A stretch of 64,000 nucleotides of DNA, from positions 47,149,082 to 47,213,081 of the forward strand of contig OX344751.2 of the NCBI GenBank assembly GCA_947034885.2, read 5' to 3'. Positions 24,861-36,789 of the stretch are shown piece after piece (the stretch's first letter is position 1; each line of letters begins with the position of its first letter). Made by a program: the position numbers and the translations under genes. This DNA comes from Thuidium tamariscinum. Taxonomy: Eukaryota; Streptophyta; Bryopsida; Hypnales; Thuidiaceae. The notes beneath the pieces are model-generated. The model worked only from the letters and a program-made list of their open reading frames with translations, ran no database searches and was not told the origin of the DNA.

Positions 24861-25410
24861 AATGATTTCTTTACTTTGAAGTTTGAATGCAATTATCTTG
24901 CAATTTATGTGGTGAAAATTTTTGAAATTTTTTTCACATATTCTCATACTATAATGTTAGAAGATCCTACAATTACATATGCAAAAAATTACCATTTCTA
25001 TTTTTTTTTGTTTTTTGTACTAAAAATGGCAGTTTTGAGTGTTTTTTTGAAAATTCCAACAAAGAGGTCGCCCACCCGCGGTCGCCCCTTGACAAGAGGT
25101 CGCCCCTACACCCGAGGTCGCCCTCCCGCAGTCGCCCCATGACAAGAGGTCGCCCACTTGAGGTTGCCAAAGTCCCCCCAAAAATGATTTCTTTACTTTG
25201 AAGTTTGAATGCAATTATCTTGCAATTTATGTGGTGAAAATTTTTGAAATTTTTTTCACATATTCTCATACTATAATGTTAGAAGATCCTACCATTACAT
25301 ATGCAAAAAATTACCATTTCTATTTTTTTTTGTTTTTGCACTAAAAATGGCAGTTTTGAGTGTTTTTTTGAAAATTCCAACAAAGAGGTCGCCCACCTGC
25401 GGTCGCCCCT
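24861..25410. repeat. 322-bp tandem duplication
   Basis: The segment beginning 'aatgatttctttactttg' at 24861 is repeated almost identically from 25183 for about 220 bases, up to the start of the next GGTCGCCC array. The high identity shows the duplication is recent relative to the rest of the element. Confidence 0.85.
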
Positions 25411-25570
25411 ATACCCGAGGTCGCCCTCCTGTAGTCGCCCCTACACCCGAGGTCGTCCTCCCGCAGTCGCCCCTTGATAAGAGGTCGCCCACCCGCGGTC
25501 GCCCACCCGAGGTCGCCCTCAAAACTACATACGCGGTCGCCCTATCTTGATGCGTAGTCGCCCCACCCGT
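25064..25570. repeat. Subterminal GGTCGCCC arrays (right)
   Basis: Two blocks (25064-25175 and 25383-25570) of GAGGTCGCCC units with 'cacccgaggtcgccctcccgcagtcgcccc' phrasing lie just inside the right terminus. They mirror the inverted left array at 15494-15644. Confidence 0.75.
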
Positions 25571-25893
25571 AGTCGGCCTGCCTCGCTTTCCACGTCAGCG
25601 TGGACAGCCTGCCACGTAGGCAAAAACTTCTTACTTCGCGGTAAAAAAATTTACCCTTGCGCGACGGGACGGGGTAGCGACAGGTTGTCTTATACGACAC
25701 GCGACATCGGACGTCCAACACGACGCCGAAACCCAAAAATATGTCTAACAGAACAACCCTGAACACAGGGTAAGTAAATTCCCCATTATACTCACAAAAA
25801 TCACTGTAGAGTATAACTAAGTGACTCTAAAGATCGAACCCACGAGATTCTGTGAAGTATCTGGCTTGGTTAAGCGATTAAGATAGGACAGCT

Positions 25894-26626
25894 GGGTCAT
25901 TGCAAGAAACACCTGTACTATTTTGTGTCACACGTTGCATGCTGATCAATTTTTTGGCCATAACTTTTGTGTTTTAGCTCCAAATGACTGAAGATTTATA
26001 GGGAAGGTACTCATAACTATTATACACCTTCCTTGATTTTTTCATAATTTTCAAAAATATTTTACTATCCAAAAATAGCCCCCGATTGGATGTCACACTT
26101 GGCAGTTTAGGGGTTTTTAGTACTATGGAGTACCTTTTTTTAATGATTTTGAGATGAAATTTGGATGAGATGGTCTTCTAGTATATATCTAGCTTTCCAG
26201 GGAAGGATTTTAAAAAAAAGTTAATTTTGTGAGGTGTGGAGGTCTACAAAGAGAGCTCCCTTCTGCTTGTATTTTGAAACATATAAAATATTATTTTGGT
26301 GAGTTTTTTTGTGAATGATCATCTCCATAAAGTTGTTGCAAATGGTCACTTTTTATTTTTTGAAAATACTTATTTTTACTATTTTTCCCTAATTTTTGAA
26401 CCAAAGTACCTATTTTCTTGAGATTTGGCACTTTTCAATTTCTCCTACTTAGAGAATTTTTCTATCAATTTCCTTCGATGAAAACCTTCATTTTAGAGGT
26501 ATATTCATTATTATTATTTTTTAAATTTTTTTAAAATTATTTTTCTAATTTTATAGAACTCCTGAAAATTTCAGGAGTACTGTTGCAAAACGCAACAAAT
26601 AGGACAGGTGTTTCTTGCAATGACCC
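25894..26626. mobile_element. ~730-bp inverted-terminal-repeat element, copy 2
   Basis: Begins GGGTCATTGCAAGAAACACCTGT and ends with its reverse complement (ending AATGACCC at 26626), more than 20 matching bases. Flanks are AGCT and AACT, an imperfect 4-base duplication. The interior aligns with copy 1. It is non-coding and lies 133 bases outside the right end of the hAT-like element. Confidence 0.85.
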
Positions 26627-27893
26627 AACTCCAAATCTCTATAATCCGGTCTTAGATCTAGAACCGGAAACCCCCAAACAACCCGAGACAACAGACCGTT
26701 ATCCCGTTCAAAACTAATATTCTACTAACCTGGTCCGGAACGGATCCACTCCTCCGGTTTTCCGGGACTTAGCCATTCCGCCAGACTGCAACGGATCTGC
26801 TCCCTAACGGATTCCGCTCCTAGTTTTCTCTCTGGATCAATCCGTTCCGTATGATCCGTTCATACCCGTTCCTCAATCCGGTTTAATTTTGCCTCTGTTT
26901 TACCATCAGAGGGGTCGCCGCTTAATTTTGTGAGCGGTAGGCCCACCGCTCCTTCCGTGACTTATAGTGGCTGAAGACCCACTTTCCTATCCTCTAACTT
27001 CCTAATCTAGCCCGGATCCGGTTTGATCTCTCACAGCAGCACGGATAGCAATCCGGCTACAGGTCACGCAAAGACCCCCCGTACGATCCTCTCATACTAC
27101 AACGACCGAAAGGTTGCTTCCTATCCGTGCGGAGCTAGATGGCTACAAGTGTACCCGTTCGTTCCAATATCAACTAAGACTCTTCCGTTTACCACTAAGG
27201 CAGTGAGACCTCACAGGAGTTCGGACACTCAACCGGATTTCCCACCCAAGAGTTCTGGCGCGCCTAAGGAATCCCTCCCTATCCGCCCAGCCTAGCAACG
27301 GTTATCCCACCCGGAATTCTAAGTCCTAGAAGTATTGAGGAACTAAACACACTCCCAACTCTTCCTTATCCGCTCACATACACAAGGAATAGAAAAGTAA
27401 ACACTTAAGGGGAGAATCTCCTTCACGAATCCGCTCGCATCACCCTTACGCCTTGCCGTACAACCCTGCCAAAAACGGGAGAGACACAACAACGAGAGCG
27501 CAAATAGAAAACACAAGAAAATTGCAAGGGAAAGACTCCCAATCCACCGCGAGGGGACTGACTTAAATAATGGGCAAAAAGCAAAAAGCGCCATACAAGT
27601 CCGCCGCGATTAACGCTCGGCGGATCCGTTCCTACCTACATCTGAACCAGAACGGATTCCAACCCGCTCCAAGTTCCTAAACCGGACCGGATTACTTCCT
27701 AATCCGTTCCTAAGTCAAAAACTACAAAAACAGGAAAATCTAACACCTACGTATCCGGCCCTGCTACCCTAGAACCTATAGTTGGGCTTTCCGCCCTGCT
27801 GATCTGCTCGAAAACCTCAGTGAGGTTCCGATTCCGTTCTCCGTCCACTGCAACCGGAGCTCCAGTATCCAGACTCACAGGAGACTCCGACAA

Positions 27894-29425
27894 CTAAATT
27901 GCCGCCTCCCGGTTACCCGTTGACGCTCGCCCCGACTTCTTGAATTGCGGCGTCATGTCCTTCCCTGGCCTCTGAGGCAACCCTTCGGAAAGATCCGGAA
28001 GAGACAGATCGGAGAGTCTGACCGGAATTTCCGTCAACCTCCAGCTGTAGTCTTCCATCTGGTCGGCCGCCTCCCGAACTTGCACTAGAGTTGCCTCCAC
28101 CCGATCGGAGAAGTCGGTAAGGATCTGAGCTATCCGGCTTCCGGATAGTTTCTTCTCCTTGTGCACCTCCTCGTCAAACAGGCGAGCCCTGATGACTGCC
28201 GATCCGGGTTCCCTGAACGTCGCCTTCACGTGCTCCGCCACTTTGACGGTCTCCGCCGCCATTTCCTTGGTAGCGGTCTCGTTGTCCCTGAGGACAAGGA
28301 GTTCCGCCTTCAAACCGTCAACTTCATCTTGAAGTTTCCGGTTTTCCGCCTCCAACTTGGCGAGATCCGTGGGGGAGGCAATGCAATTTCCCACTACACC
28401 CGGAAGATCTCTATCCGTTGGCCATTAACCATAGTCGCGATAGATTCCAGGGTAATCCGTTTGATCTCCCAATCTGCCCGGATATCACACAGGATCTCCG
28501 TAAATTTGTCGAACGGATCCTTGGGGCCCTTCGCCTTCGGTGCCGGTTCGGATGGCCCCGGCTCTGACGGTCCTGGTCTGTCCTCCGTGGCCGGATTCTG
28601 TCGGACCGGAGGTGATCCTCTCGTGTTCGGCGGTGTTGATTTATGCTGCTTCACGGGAGGAGCTTCCGGTTCCTCATCCCTGTCCTCCTCTTCCGTGTCG
28701 GAATCAGAGGGGTTCTCCTCGTCATCCGTCTCCGACTCTCCGTACTTCAGGACTATCTCCTGAGCGCGCCAAGTCTTTTCCTCCGTATCCGTGAGGAGCT
28801 GCAAGCTGTGATAGAGGTGGAAGAGGTAGGGAGAAATCGGGGTCGCCCTGCTCCCTGTGAGGTTCCTCAGTAACCGGTCGACCAGCTCATGGATGATCTG
28901 GCCCCAGTCTACTTTCCGGTCTCCGATCAGAGCACCGAAAATAGTGTTGGCCAGGCCGATCGTGATCCGGGTTGGTTTCTCCGGATGAAGGACCGGAAGC
29001 AGAAACTTCAACAGGCGTCTATGCCTGTCTTCGTTGCAGTCCATGATCCGGTATCCGTCCTTCGGGTGAGGGGTGCCACTAAACTTGTTTTGGAGGAAGT
29101 CTACCTTCCTCCCGGCCGGTCCGTGCCCCTAGTGCTTGAATTCGTACACGGTCCTCCAGTGCTCTTCCGTCCATTGGTGAGACAAACCTCGCTCAGTGTT
29201 GTCGAACTGATTCGACACCTTCCCCATTAGTTCCTTCACCATCTTCTCCTCCTTGAACCCCCAAGGTATCTCTGCTAACCCTAGGCACCCCATGGTGGTC
29301 AGGTCGGCCATCAGATTACCTCTCTCCGGCTCTGTAGAAGGGATGAGTGGAACTACTTTCTTCAATCGTATCCCTGGGGGCGGGGGTGTGGTGGACTCGT
29401 TCCTCTTCCGGCGTAGCTGCGGCAT
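27894..29425 (-). pseudogene. Retrotransposon gag-like / plant Transposase_32-like protein with coiled coil, broken
   Basis: Three minus-strand frames belong together. 29425-29129 continues in the same frame through a TAG (29129-29131) into 29044-28394. The third (28394-27894) overlaps in the next frame. The middle part (HPEKPTRITIGLANTIFGAL, RKVDWGQIIHELVDRLL, ATPISPYLFHLYHSLQLL) resembles a family widespread in plant LTR retrotransposons and often labelled putative plant transposon protein. The third frame begins with a heptad-rich coiled coil (LAKLEAENRKLQDEVDGLKAEL). An acidic and Pro-rich linker lies between. It is a decayed or frameshifted retroelement gene. The family call is from memory of the pattern, not a search. 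Confidence 0.55.
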
Positions 29426-29775
29426 GGCAACTATCCGGAAAACTACCTCACTTCCCTCCTAGCCGCACATCCCGTTCCTCACACACACTCACAATACAAA
29501 CACAAAGGCAATCCGCCCGTAATAACCACCTGCACAGACACACACACACTCCTTCCGCACACTAGCGCCTCAGCGCACAGTCTGAAACCCGCGCCGCTGA
29601 CAACTGCACGCTCTGACTAACACCAGCCGCAAACACTGACAACCGCGCCACAGGAAGTCGCGCCACCAAACACGCGCAAAAAGACAAACTCACAGAAAAA
29701 GGCGAAAAACGCTGAGGGTTGAAAAACACACAACGAGGCGCCTGAGAGCAAATGGGCCAACTGAAAATGTCAGGC

Positions 29776-29783
29776 CTTATATA
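29776..29783 (-). promoter_or_regulatory. TATA box for the minus-strand retroelement transcript
   Basis: TATATAAG on the minus strand about 350 bases upstream of the first minus-strand frame. The DNA from 29790 to 30080 and 26640 to 27900 is dense in ATCCGTTCC/CCGGTTT words, LTR-like in character, but I could not align the two ends as a matched LTR pair. Confidence 0.4.
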
Positions 29784-30388
29784 GTTTCCAGAAATGGATC
29801 CGGTCTTCCGGTCCTGATCATCCGTTCCCGTTCCTATCCGATCGGTCCAAGTCCGGAAAAGGTCCGGTCCGGTTCAAAAACTGAATCCGGATAGAATCCG
29901 TTCCTCTCCTGAAAGGGTCCGGAATCCTTTCCGATCCAGACTTCTGTTATCATGAACCGGATTTATTCCGTGACCGGTCACTACAAAATTCTCCGGTACT
30001 ATTGCAGGATTTCACCCGTTCCATAAGAAATTCCGGTTGCTAAGTTCCTGACTTCCGTTCCCAAAACCTGCTAAACGGAAAAAAATCAAAAATATGCCTT
30101 GCCACAGTTGCGGTGTGGTGATTTAAAGAAACTGACAACGGGAAGACGGCCACTACCTCATCGTACAATTGAATTCTGCCGGCGCGCCTATACCTAGGTT
30201 TATTCACACATGTGACACGGTACTCCCACGCTCCTCCATTGAAGTCACCCTAACATGGCGTCTTCTCTAGAACTCTCCACTATGCCATAAGAGGGAAGCA
30301 CTACCAAGCTTCTTCATAGTTCTTTTTTGACTTCTGTAACCCACTTGCATGAGAGACTGATAGGTTTCAAGTATTTGCTTCTCACTTC

Positions 30389-30695
30389 ATGCTTGTAGAA
30401 GATAGAACACTTTCTTTTGTTAGTTTGGAACAGAGAAGAACACGGAAGCGCCGTAGGCCACTGTATTTCTCATCTACCAAGGCTTTAAGGAGAGCTAGAA
30501 TGACGAAAGGAAGTAGGTTACCACCAAAAACTACCGAACCGAGAGGCGGAGATCTTCGCCAAACTTTGCGTTTTGAAGTAGGGAGTACTACTCGGGAGGA
30601 GGATGCTCCAATCGACATCACAGAGGTAGTGGAGGAGACGGTTGCGGATAGCAGAAGTTCTCAGCAAGAAGCAAGGGCTGCAGACTCTGGAAATG
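30389..30695 (+). CDS. Possible exon, unknown basic protein
   Basis: An open frame of about 100 codons starts with ATG or just upstream. It is rich in Arg and Lys in its first half (a nuclear-targeting-like stretch RRTRKRRR) and acidic after. It reaches a donor-like GGAAAT-GTAAGA near 30695. No family recognised; could be chance. Confidence 0.25.
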
Positions 30696-31131
30696 TAAGA
30701 TTCTTGAATTGATCCTGTTTAGTTCACTTGTCCTTTGTTTGCATTCTCGATGAAAGGGCGATAGTCTAGCTATTGACCTTTTAAGATTTTTTGATTGAGT
30801 ACTATGTTCAATAGTAGTACATGTAATAAAGTACTATATTAAGGGTCGCCGTCATGCTCATAGCCATCACCTCTACACGCAACAAGAGAGATGTCTCAAG
30901 ATTTCGAGAATAGGCAAAGGTAGAATACATGAGAATCATGATTGAGTGTCATTGATTCATTAGGTTTCATAATAGAATAGGGACATTCTTCCAACAAAAA
31001 CTCTACTACTTTCAAATGATTGCATTTTCTTAGAAATACAACTTGTTGGCTTTTTGGCAAAAAGGACTCCTTTGAAAAAGTTTACAAATTAGGGTTTGGG
31101 TTTGGAGTAGTATAATGTTGAGAATTGGGGC

Positions 31132-31310
31132 GGCCACGTCAGATTTAAAAAAAAACAGGGAATCACCCACGGCCACGTGTCAGTCCAATTGGACCATACC
31201 TCCCCTGCCCACGTCACATGTTGCAACCGTAAACCCAATGTCAAAATGACACGTGGCCTTATCCCGCATGGATTTCCGGACGAACCGCGACTTAACACGT
31301 GTCCGGTCCG
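31132..31310. promoter_or_regulatory. G-box cluster (CACGTG/CACGTC)
   Basis: Three perfect CACGTG palindromes (31174-31179, 31250-31255, 31296-31301) and two CACGTC variants (31135, 31210) fall within 180 bases just upstream of an LTR start. In plants these bind bZIP/bHLH factors. It may be the promoter of a gene whose body was displaced by the LTR at 31338, or a promoter-bearing fragment carried by a transposon. No gene is visible beside it. Confidence 0.45.
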
Positions 31311-31337
31311 CCACGCCAGCAAACGCATGTAGACATG

Positions 31338-34300
31338 TGTGAGCCCTTGAGATGGCACTCAGGACTCTGGGTCCATTTTTCGCGATTAAATGGCAAAAAT
31401 TAGTCAAAATATTCAAGAAAAAGACATAAAAAGAGTGTTAAGGGAGTTTTGGTGTCAGTCTATGCCAAAATGGTGGAAAACCAACTTAGATGGTGGAAAA
31501 TTCCTAATATTAGAAATTGGAATCATTCTAAGTCTCCAAAGCAAGTATATGTGAAGAATTCGTAATTCCGAGAGAAATAAGGAATAGAGAGTTAGTCAGT
31601 CCTAGCAAATGTCTGTGCAAAGTCAACCTTTTAAGGATGCATAAGACATACTGACTAAGCTAGAAGAGTCTACTACAAGCGTGGAAGAGTTACCAGGACT
31701 TAAGTTCAATTTTGGAATAAATTGGATTTAAAGGTAAAACCACTACAATGGATTTGGAGAATTTGAATTTCACGAGACAAAGATGGAGGATTGGAGATTG
31801 AAGACTACAGAGAGGTGTTCCAAGGGTAGGAGCATGCTAGGAGCGAACGAGAATCAAACAATTGTCCAAGATTCCTGGGCATCGGGAATTAAATTGTCCA
31901 ATTGGGCAAAGTAATTCCAAATTACTAAAATTAGAAAGGTGCAAGGTTGCGTGGGACTTACACCAAGAATCTAGGAGTGCCCTAGATGTTACCCAATTTA
32001 TTTCGGATTTTTCCGGAATTCCACGTTGACTCCATGGGAAGTCAACCGCACATAGAAATGTTCGTAAAATCATAGAAATTACGTATGATGCGGTAAAATC
32101 TCACTAAAAATTAGGATAGGTTTTTGTGTGCTTAATAAGCACCCGGTCAAGTTTGAAGACATTCCGACATTCCCAACTACCAAAATCGGCATCGACATCG
32201 AAATTCACTGGAAGTTACAAGTTGGCGGCGGGTTGACCGGCGTATCAAGAGCGAATGATGTCCGATTGTCGCAAATAAGGAGTCATTCCTTACTCTCACG
32301 GACATTCCTAACGACCCTGGCCTGACAGATTCATCAAATTGTGCAAATCCTAAAAGTTAGATTTTTGACTTTTAATTGGAGTTACCGTAATTCCAATTTG
32401 GGCGCGCAAATGGCCTAGGAGTGAGGGGTAAGGGGTCCCTTAGGCTAATTGGGGTCTTCTGAAGACAATGGCGTAGACGGTTTTCTGTTTCAAGTTGTTC
32501 CCTAAAGGATAGAGAGGGTCAGCTCTTAGTTTGACTTTTTAATCATTAATTGCGGTTAATTAGAAGTGATTTTGGAAATATCTCTTGGAAAATCAAAGAT
32601 TGGATTTGGTCAAGATCTCTTTCTTGCGTAAAAAGCCATCTTTGGGCTAAAGAAAGACAATTTTCGAAATGACTTTGGATTAATTTGCAAAATATCTAGG
32701 TAGATTAGGGTTAATTCCAAAATATTTTGGGTTAAGATCTTGGATTTGATTTGGCCAAGATTTCTTTGACAAAATGGGGATGTTTTTAGAAATTTTCACC
32801 ATTAAACAACTAATATTTTGGAATTACATTAGGGTAGTTTAGGATAGAAAGTAACAAAGTGTTTTCATCGGCAATTACCGAGAGGGGCCCGGCCACGGGT
32901 ATATAAGGGCCCCCCTCGAGGTTGCTAGTACCCTTATTTCTCGCACCGACACTTCGTTACTCTCTTCATTTATGCCACCGGCGTGGTCGGGGCATTACTT
33001 GGACCAAAGTTTTGGCCAAGTTTTGTATTTGTCACACATTTGAAGGCTTAGGCCCCTTCATTTAGTTCATAAGATTCACATTCTTTTTTCTAAAGGTTAT
33101 TCTACCACCTAGTGGACCAACAATTCGTGGAAATTTCAAGCATTGGAAGCCAAAGTTCGGTTTAAACACTGTCATGTGTACCTCCTTTGGTTGTAAGATC
33201 TTGAAATACTAAGAAATTTTAAGCGTTTAAAGTGAAAGTTCGGTTTAAACACTGTCATGTGTACCTCCTTTTGCGAATAAAATTCTTAAGATACTTGGGG
33301 AAAAACTCGTAAGACGGAGAAGCTTTGAACCCACAATCAAAGACGGAGAGAAAATAAATTCAAGACACTATAAAGGCATTTACCAAGAGAAATTGGCAAG
33401 GTGGTGACAAGTATTCAAGGATTTAAAGAGAAGAAAGGCTCCTCTCGATATCATCTTTTGTTACAAGTTGCCTTCCTTCCTTTCACACTTGGTTACGTGG
33501 CGACCTTGGGATGATTATAGATTGATGAAAGTAACAAGGTTGGCTCATTTCCTTTAAGTTAAGTCTAGCCCTTATTTCCTTTCCCCATTAGTTAGTCCCG
33601 TTGATTATTAGTTTTGAGTCAATCAAAATTCTATTTAGTTTTAGTTATCCAAAAATTAGTTAAGTCCAAAAATCCCAAAACAAAAATTGAACTAGGAGCC
33701 AGTCCACTAGTCCAGCACCGGAGCAGTCCAACACCGAGGAGTGGCCCAGTACGTACTGACCAGAACCGACCCCCCCCCCCACCAGTAGCGCCGCGCCACG
33801 TGGCGGGAGCTGACGGGGCAGGGGGAAGGGTCCGCCCAACTAGAGAAGGCCACGTGGCCTGGGGGGAGAGCGGGGGATCCAGAGGCGGGGAAGCCAGAGA
33901 GCGGGGGAGCCAGAGGTAGTCGGGAGTCCAGAGGAGCGGGGGGAGTCCAGAGGTAGCCGGGGAGTCCAGGGAGGTAGCCGGGGAGTCCAAAAACTCACTT
34001 CAATTAACTAAACCACAACTCACACTTTACAAGTAAGTCCCAACGATTACAAAATATTTTTGGCATTGCAAACATTGAAATTTTTGACCAAATTAAAAGA
34101 AATTGGAAGGGAAATTCCCAACCTCTCTCTTCAATTTTCCATCAAAAAACTCAAAATTTGCAACATCTAGAGAGGGTCTTCAATTGTTGACAACTCAACC
34201 GCCATAGCCATCCTCTAACTCACAAAATCGCAACAACTTGTGCACAACAAGAATGAGAAAGGAAGATAACTAAGGGGGAGATTAAGGTGAGGAGATTCCT

Positions 34301-35514
34301 AACCGTGACAAATTAGATTAAAAAACTAATATCTTTGGAATAACACTATAGATTGGGATTCTTTATTCTTGGGGGTTGACCTTTGGGAATAAAAAATCCA
34401 TTTATTTGGAATAACACTATTGAAATTGTTCTCGGTCTTTTGGAATGTTCTACATTCTTTGGCTATTAGATTCTTAGAAGGTTTGGATTTTGCTAGTTTT
34501 GTTTTATTAGGCCTAATAAGCCAAAAGGAAAACAACAAATTGACAACCAATTTCTTTAAGAATTTTAAGGAAATTAAAATTAATTCGATTATAAAAGATT
34601 TGGTTGCAATTCTTTATTCAAATTAATCCTAATAAGCCAAATTAAAAAAGACAAATTGACAACCAATTTCTTAGGAATTTAAAAGAAATTAAAATTAAAA
34701 TTAATTAGATTATAAAAGATTTGGTTGCAATTCTTCATTTAAATTAATTCTAAGAAGCCAACTAATTGACAACCAATTTCGTTAGGAATTACCAAGAAAT
34801 TGAATTAGTTGGGTTTGGTGATGACATTTTAATTCTAAGAAGATAAAAGAACAACTCATTACGTTGAAATTAGGTGAAATCTAATTCTTAAAATTGGATA
34901 AATTCGTAATTCAATAATAATACTAACAATTAGATAGGATTTTCATTGATCATTCGAACTATTTAGTAGATTCAAAATATTGTGACATTTTCCAATTACC
35001 AATAAATTGGGAATTGAAGAGAGAATGTGCAATTAATTCGAACCTACGTAACTTTCCGTAGCTTATTTTAATTAGGAGAAAATTTACCAACAATTGTGGA
35101 AAATTACTATGGATTAGATGGAGAACCAGGATGATTTCGATGGCGAGGTTGTAGGGGAATATTTACACATGATGATGTTTGACGACGGGACCATGGAGAT
35201 TTACGCAGAGGAGGTAAACCGCTCACATTTGATTTTCATTCTCATTGTTTTACTGTTAAGTTTCTTTTTACCAAACACTTGGAATTAGATTTGGACAAAA
35301 CTATAGAATAGAGTAGGGTCACTTGGTTGCATCTTAGAATAGAATAGATAGAATTATAACCACGAAATTAGATTAGAAACATCCAAAAAACGTGACTAAA
35401 AGAGTTCATTGCTTGGAAGGCTTTCTTTTTCACCCAATTAGAAAGAAAACTCAATTAGACACAGGACCCGTGTGAAAAACTCTTAGCTCGAGGGTGGAGT
35501 TAGGAGCGCTCACA
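31338..35514 (+). mobile_element. 5' LTR (4.2 kb) of gypsy-type retrotransposon
   Basis: Begins TGTGAGC and ends GCTCACA, a perfect 7-base inverted pair, four bases before a primer-binding site. Contains TATATAAG (32900-32907). The first 2 kb match LTR copy 1. The U5 side holds a GC-rich tract (33695-33990) with 'gccggggagtccag' units and a ~115-bp AT-rich tandem repeat (34535-34800). At 4177 bases it is unusually long but within the range of some plant gypsy elements. Its 3' partner would lie beyond the window. Confidence 0.75.
32900..32907 (+). promoter_or_regulatory. LTR TATA box
   Basis: TATATAAG in the same context as in LTR copy 1. Expected to start the genomic RNA of the element whose gag begins at 36790. 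Confidence 0.6.
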
Positions 35515-35518
35515 TTTT

Positions 35519-35537
35519 TGATGCGTCTGCCGGGAGT
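35519..35537 (+). other. Primer-binding site, matches plant tRNA-Gly 3' end
   Basis: TGATGCGTCTGCCGGGAGT lies four bases after the LTR's terminal CA. Apart from one base (TGA for TGG), it is complementary to a tRNA ending CTCCCGGCAGACGCACCA. I recall that as a plant tRNA-Gly(UCC) acceptor end; the tRNA identity is from memory. Position and sequence together confirm the LTR boundary. Confidence 0.7.
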
Positions 35538-35581
35538 GACTAATTTCTGAATTAGCTCACTATCTAGGTTGAAAACTTTGC

Positions 35582-36670
35582 TTGAAAGAGGATTATGATT
35601 GCTTGAAAAGAATTTGGCTTCTTAAAAGCTCACTAGCCTCTCACTTTAAATTACAGGAGGGGTTCCAGGGCTTCATCCCACCAGAGCCCATACCAATCTT
35701 GAGGCCCTTCGATATTTGGTTGCTGACGAGGCGGGACCGACCTCGCAAGACCTATCCGAAGCCGCCCGAGACTCGTACCGATTCGGTACCGGACCAGTCT
35801 CTGTCCGTGGAGACATTGTTGCTGGGACCAACTTTGCTTGGGATTTCATACGAGTTCTGGAGTCAGCTGACTCACAGGTACTTATACGATCCCAACGCCT
35901 ATACACCATCCATTGTTCAGGCACACGCCGCAGGACACTTTGGAGTGGACGAGGAGGAGATTCAGCATTGCCTCCTACTCTATTGGAAGCTTGTGTTAGC
36001 TTCGTGGAGATTTGAGAGGGCCTTCATCCACGAGTGTCAGGAGGCCGGCTATCCGGCCTACACCACTCTTGGTCCATTACCAGCAGCTCCTTACGTGGAG
36101 ATCCGCTATCCAGGTCCCTTCGAAGTTGAGGTGGAGGGACAGTTTCAGTTTGATACTCCAGTCTTTGACTCTACCAGGTTTCACGACAACCCTTACATTG
36201 ATCGCCGTGAGTTCCGGGCATTTCACGGGGAGCATAGTGGGAGTGAGAGGTTGACCCTAGACTGTTGCAGGGGCATCTCTACTCGACTGGTTCCGACGAA
36301 GCTTGGGCCAGAGTCTCAGTTACTATACATTGTAGAGTATAGTACAGCTTGTGAGGCGTGTCAGGACGCAGAGGACTATCGAGTCTCTGTGTACACCGCG
36401 CCAGGGGGTGAGTACGTCCACCGACCGGCGTTCCATCCACTTTTCTACTCATATCCGAGCCGGAGCTTGAGGACCCGCACCGACCGCATCGAGAACGCCA
36501 CCTTCTTCAACAGCCAGGAGACTTGGGAGGAGCATCGGGTGGACATCGAGCGTGTGGAGAGCGAGCAGGCGCCGTACTTCTTCGAGGTCCGTCCTTCGAC
36601 GACGGAGATAGTCAGTACCTTGGTCTGTGCAGACAAGGTTATTTTAGCACCCATAGGGCTTAGCAGCTAG
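35582..36670 (+). CDS. Extra ORF upstream of gag, unknown function
   Basis: A 362-codon frame lies between the primer-binding site and gag. It is rich in aromatic and acidic residues, with no signal peptide, membrane segment or familiar motif. One pair of cysteines (EACQD region, about residue 255) is visible. The frame ends with TAG 119 bases before the gag ATG. It is intact although its neighbours are damaged, which hints at selection or youth. Extra ORFs before gag are known in some plant gypsy elements; I cannot assign a function. Confidence 0.6.
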   Translation: MKEDYDCLKRIWLLKSSLASHFKLQEGFQGFIPPEPIPILRPFDIWLLTRRDRPRKTYPKPPETRTDSVPDQSLSVETLLLGPTLLGISYEFWSQLTHRYLYDPNAYTPSIVQAHAAGHFGVDEEEIQHCLLLYWKLVLASWRFERAFIHECQEAGYPAYTTLGPLPAAPYVEIRYPGPFEVEVEGQFQFDTPVFDSTRFHDNPYIDRREFRAFHGEHSGSERLTLDCCRGISTRLVPTKLGPESQLLYIVEYSTACEACQDAEDYRVSVYTAPGGEYVHRPAFHPLFYSYPSRSLRTRTDRIENATFFNSQETWEEHRVDIERVESEQAPYFFEVRPSTTEIVSTLVCADKVILAPIGLSS

Positions 36671-36789
36671 CTCTATCAGTTACTATACTATCATATTTGG
36701 CGTAGATTGGTGAAGATTTGCGTGTATGTTCATATTGGGATATATGATTGGATTGGATTTGTGTGAACCAAGACTCACATATGTCTTAA

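Larger units (their letters stand above)
15333..25761. mobile_element. 10.4-kb hAT-like non-autonomous DNA transposon
   Basis: The left end reads CAGGGTTGTTCTG and continues CTGGACA. The right end, reversed, reads CAGGGTTGTTCTG then TTAGACA: 18 of 20 positions match. Immediately outside, 15325-15332 is AACATAGG and 25762-25769 is AACACAGG, an 8-bp target duplication with one difference. CAGGG termini with an 8-bp duplication are typical of hAT elements. No transposase frame is visible; the interior is AT-rich with GGTCGCCC arrays near both ends and in the middle. It looks like a large passenger element moved by a transposase encoded elsewhere. Termini and duplication are seen directly; the hAT assignment is inference. 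Confidence 0.75.

Noticed and set aside
3794-33335. The two similar LTRs as the ends of one 27-kb retrotransposon
   Set aside because: The primer-binding site, extra ORF and gag lie downstream of the second LTR, nothing retroviral in that order lies between the two, and the LTRs diverge after about 2 kb.
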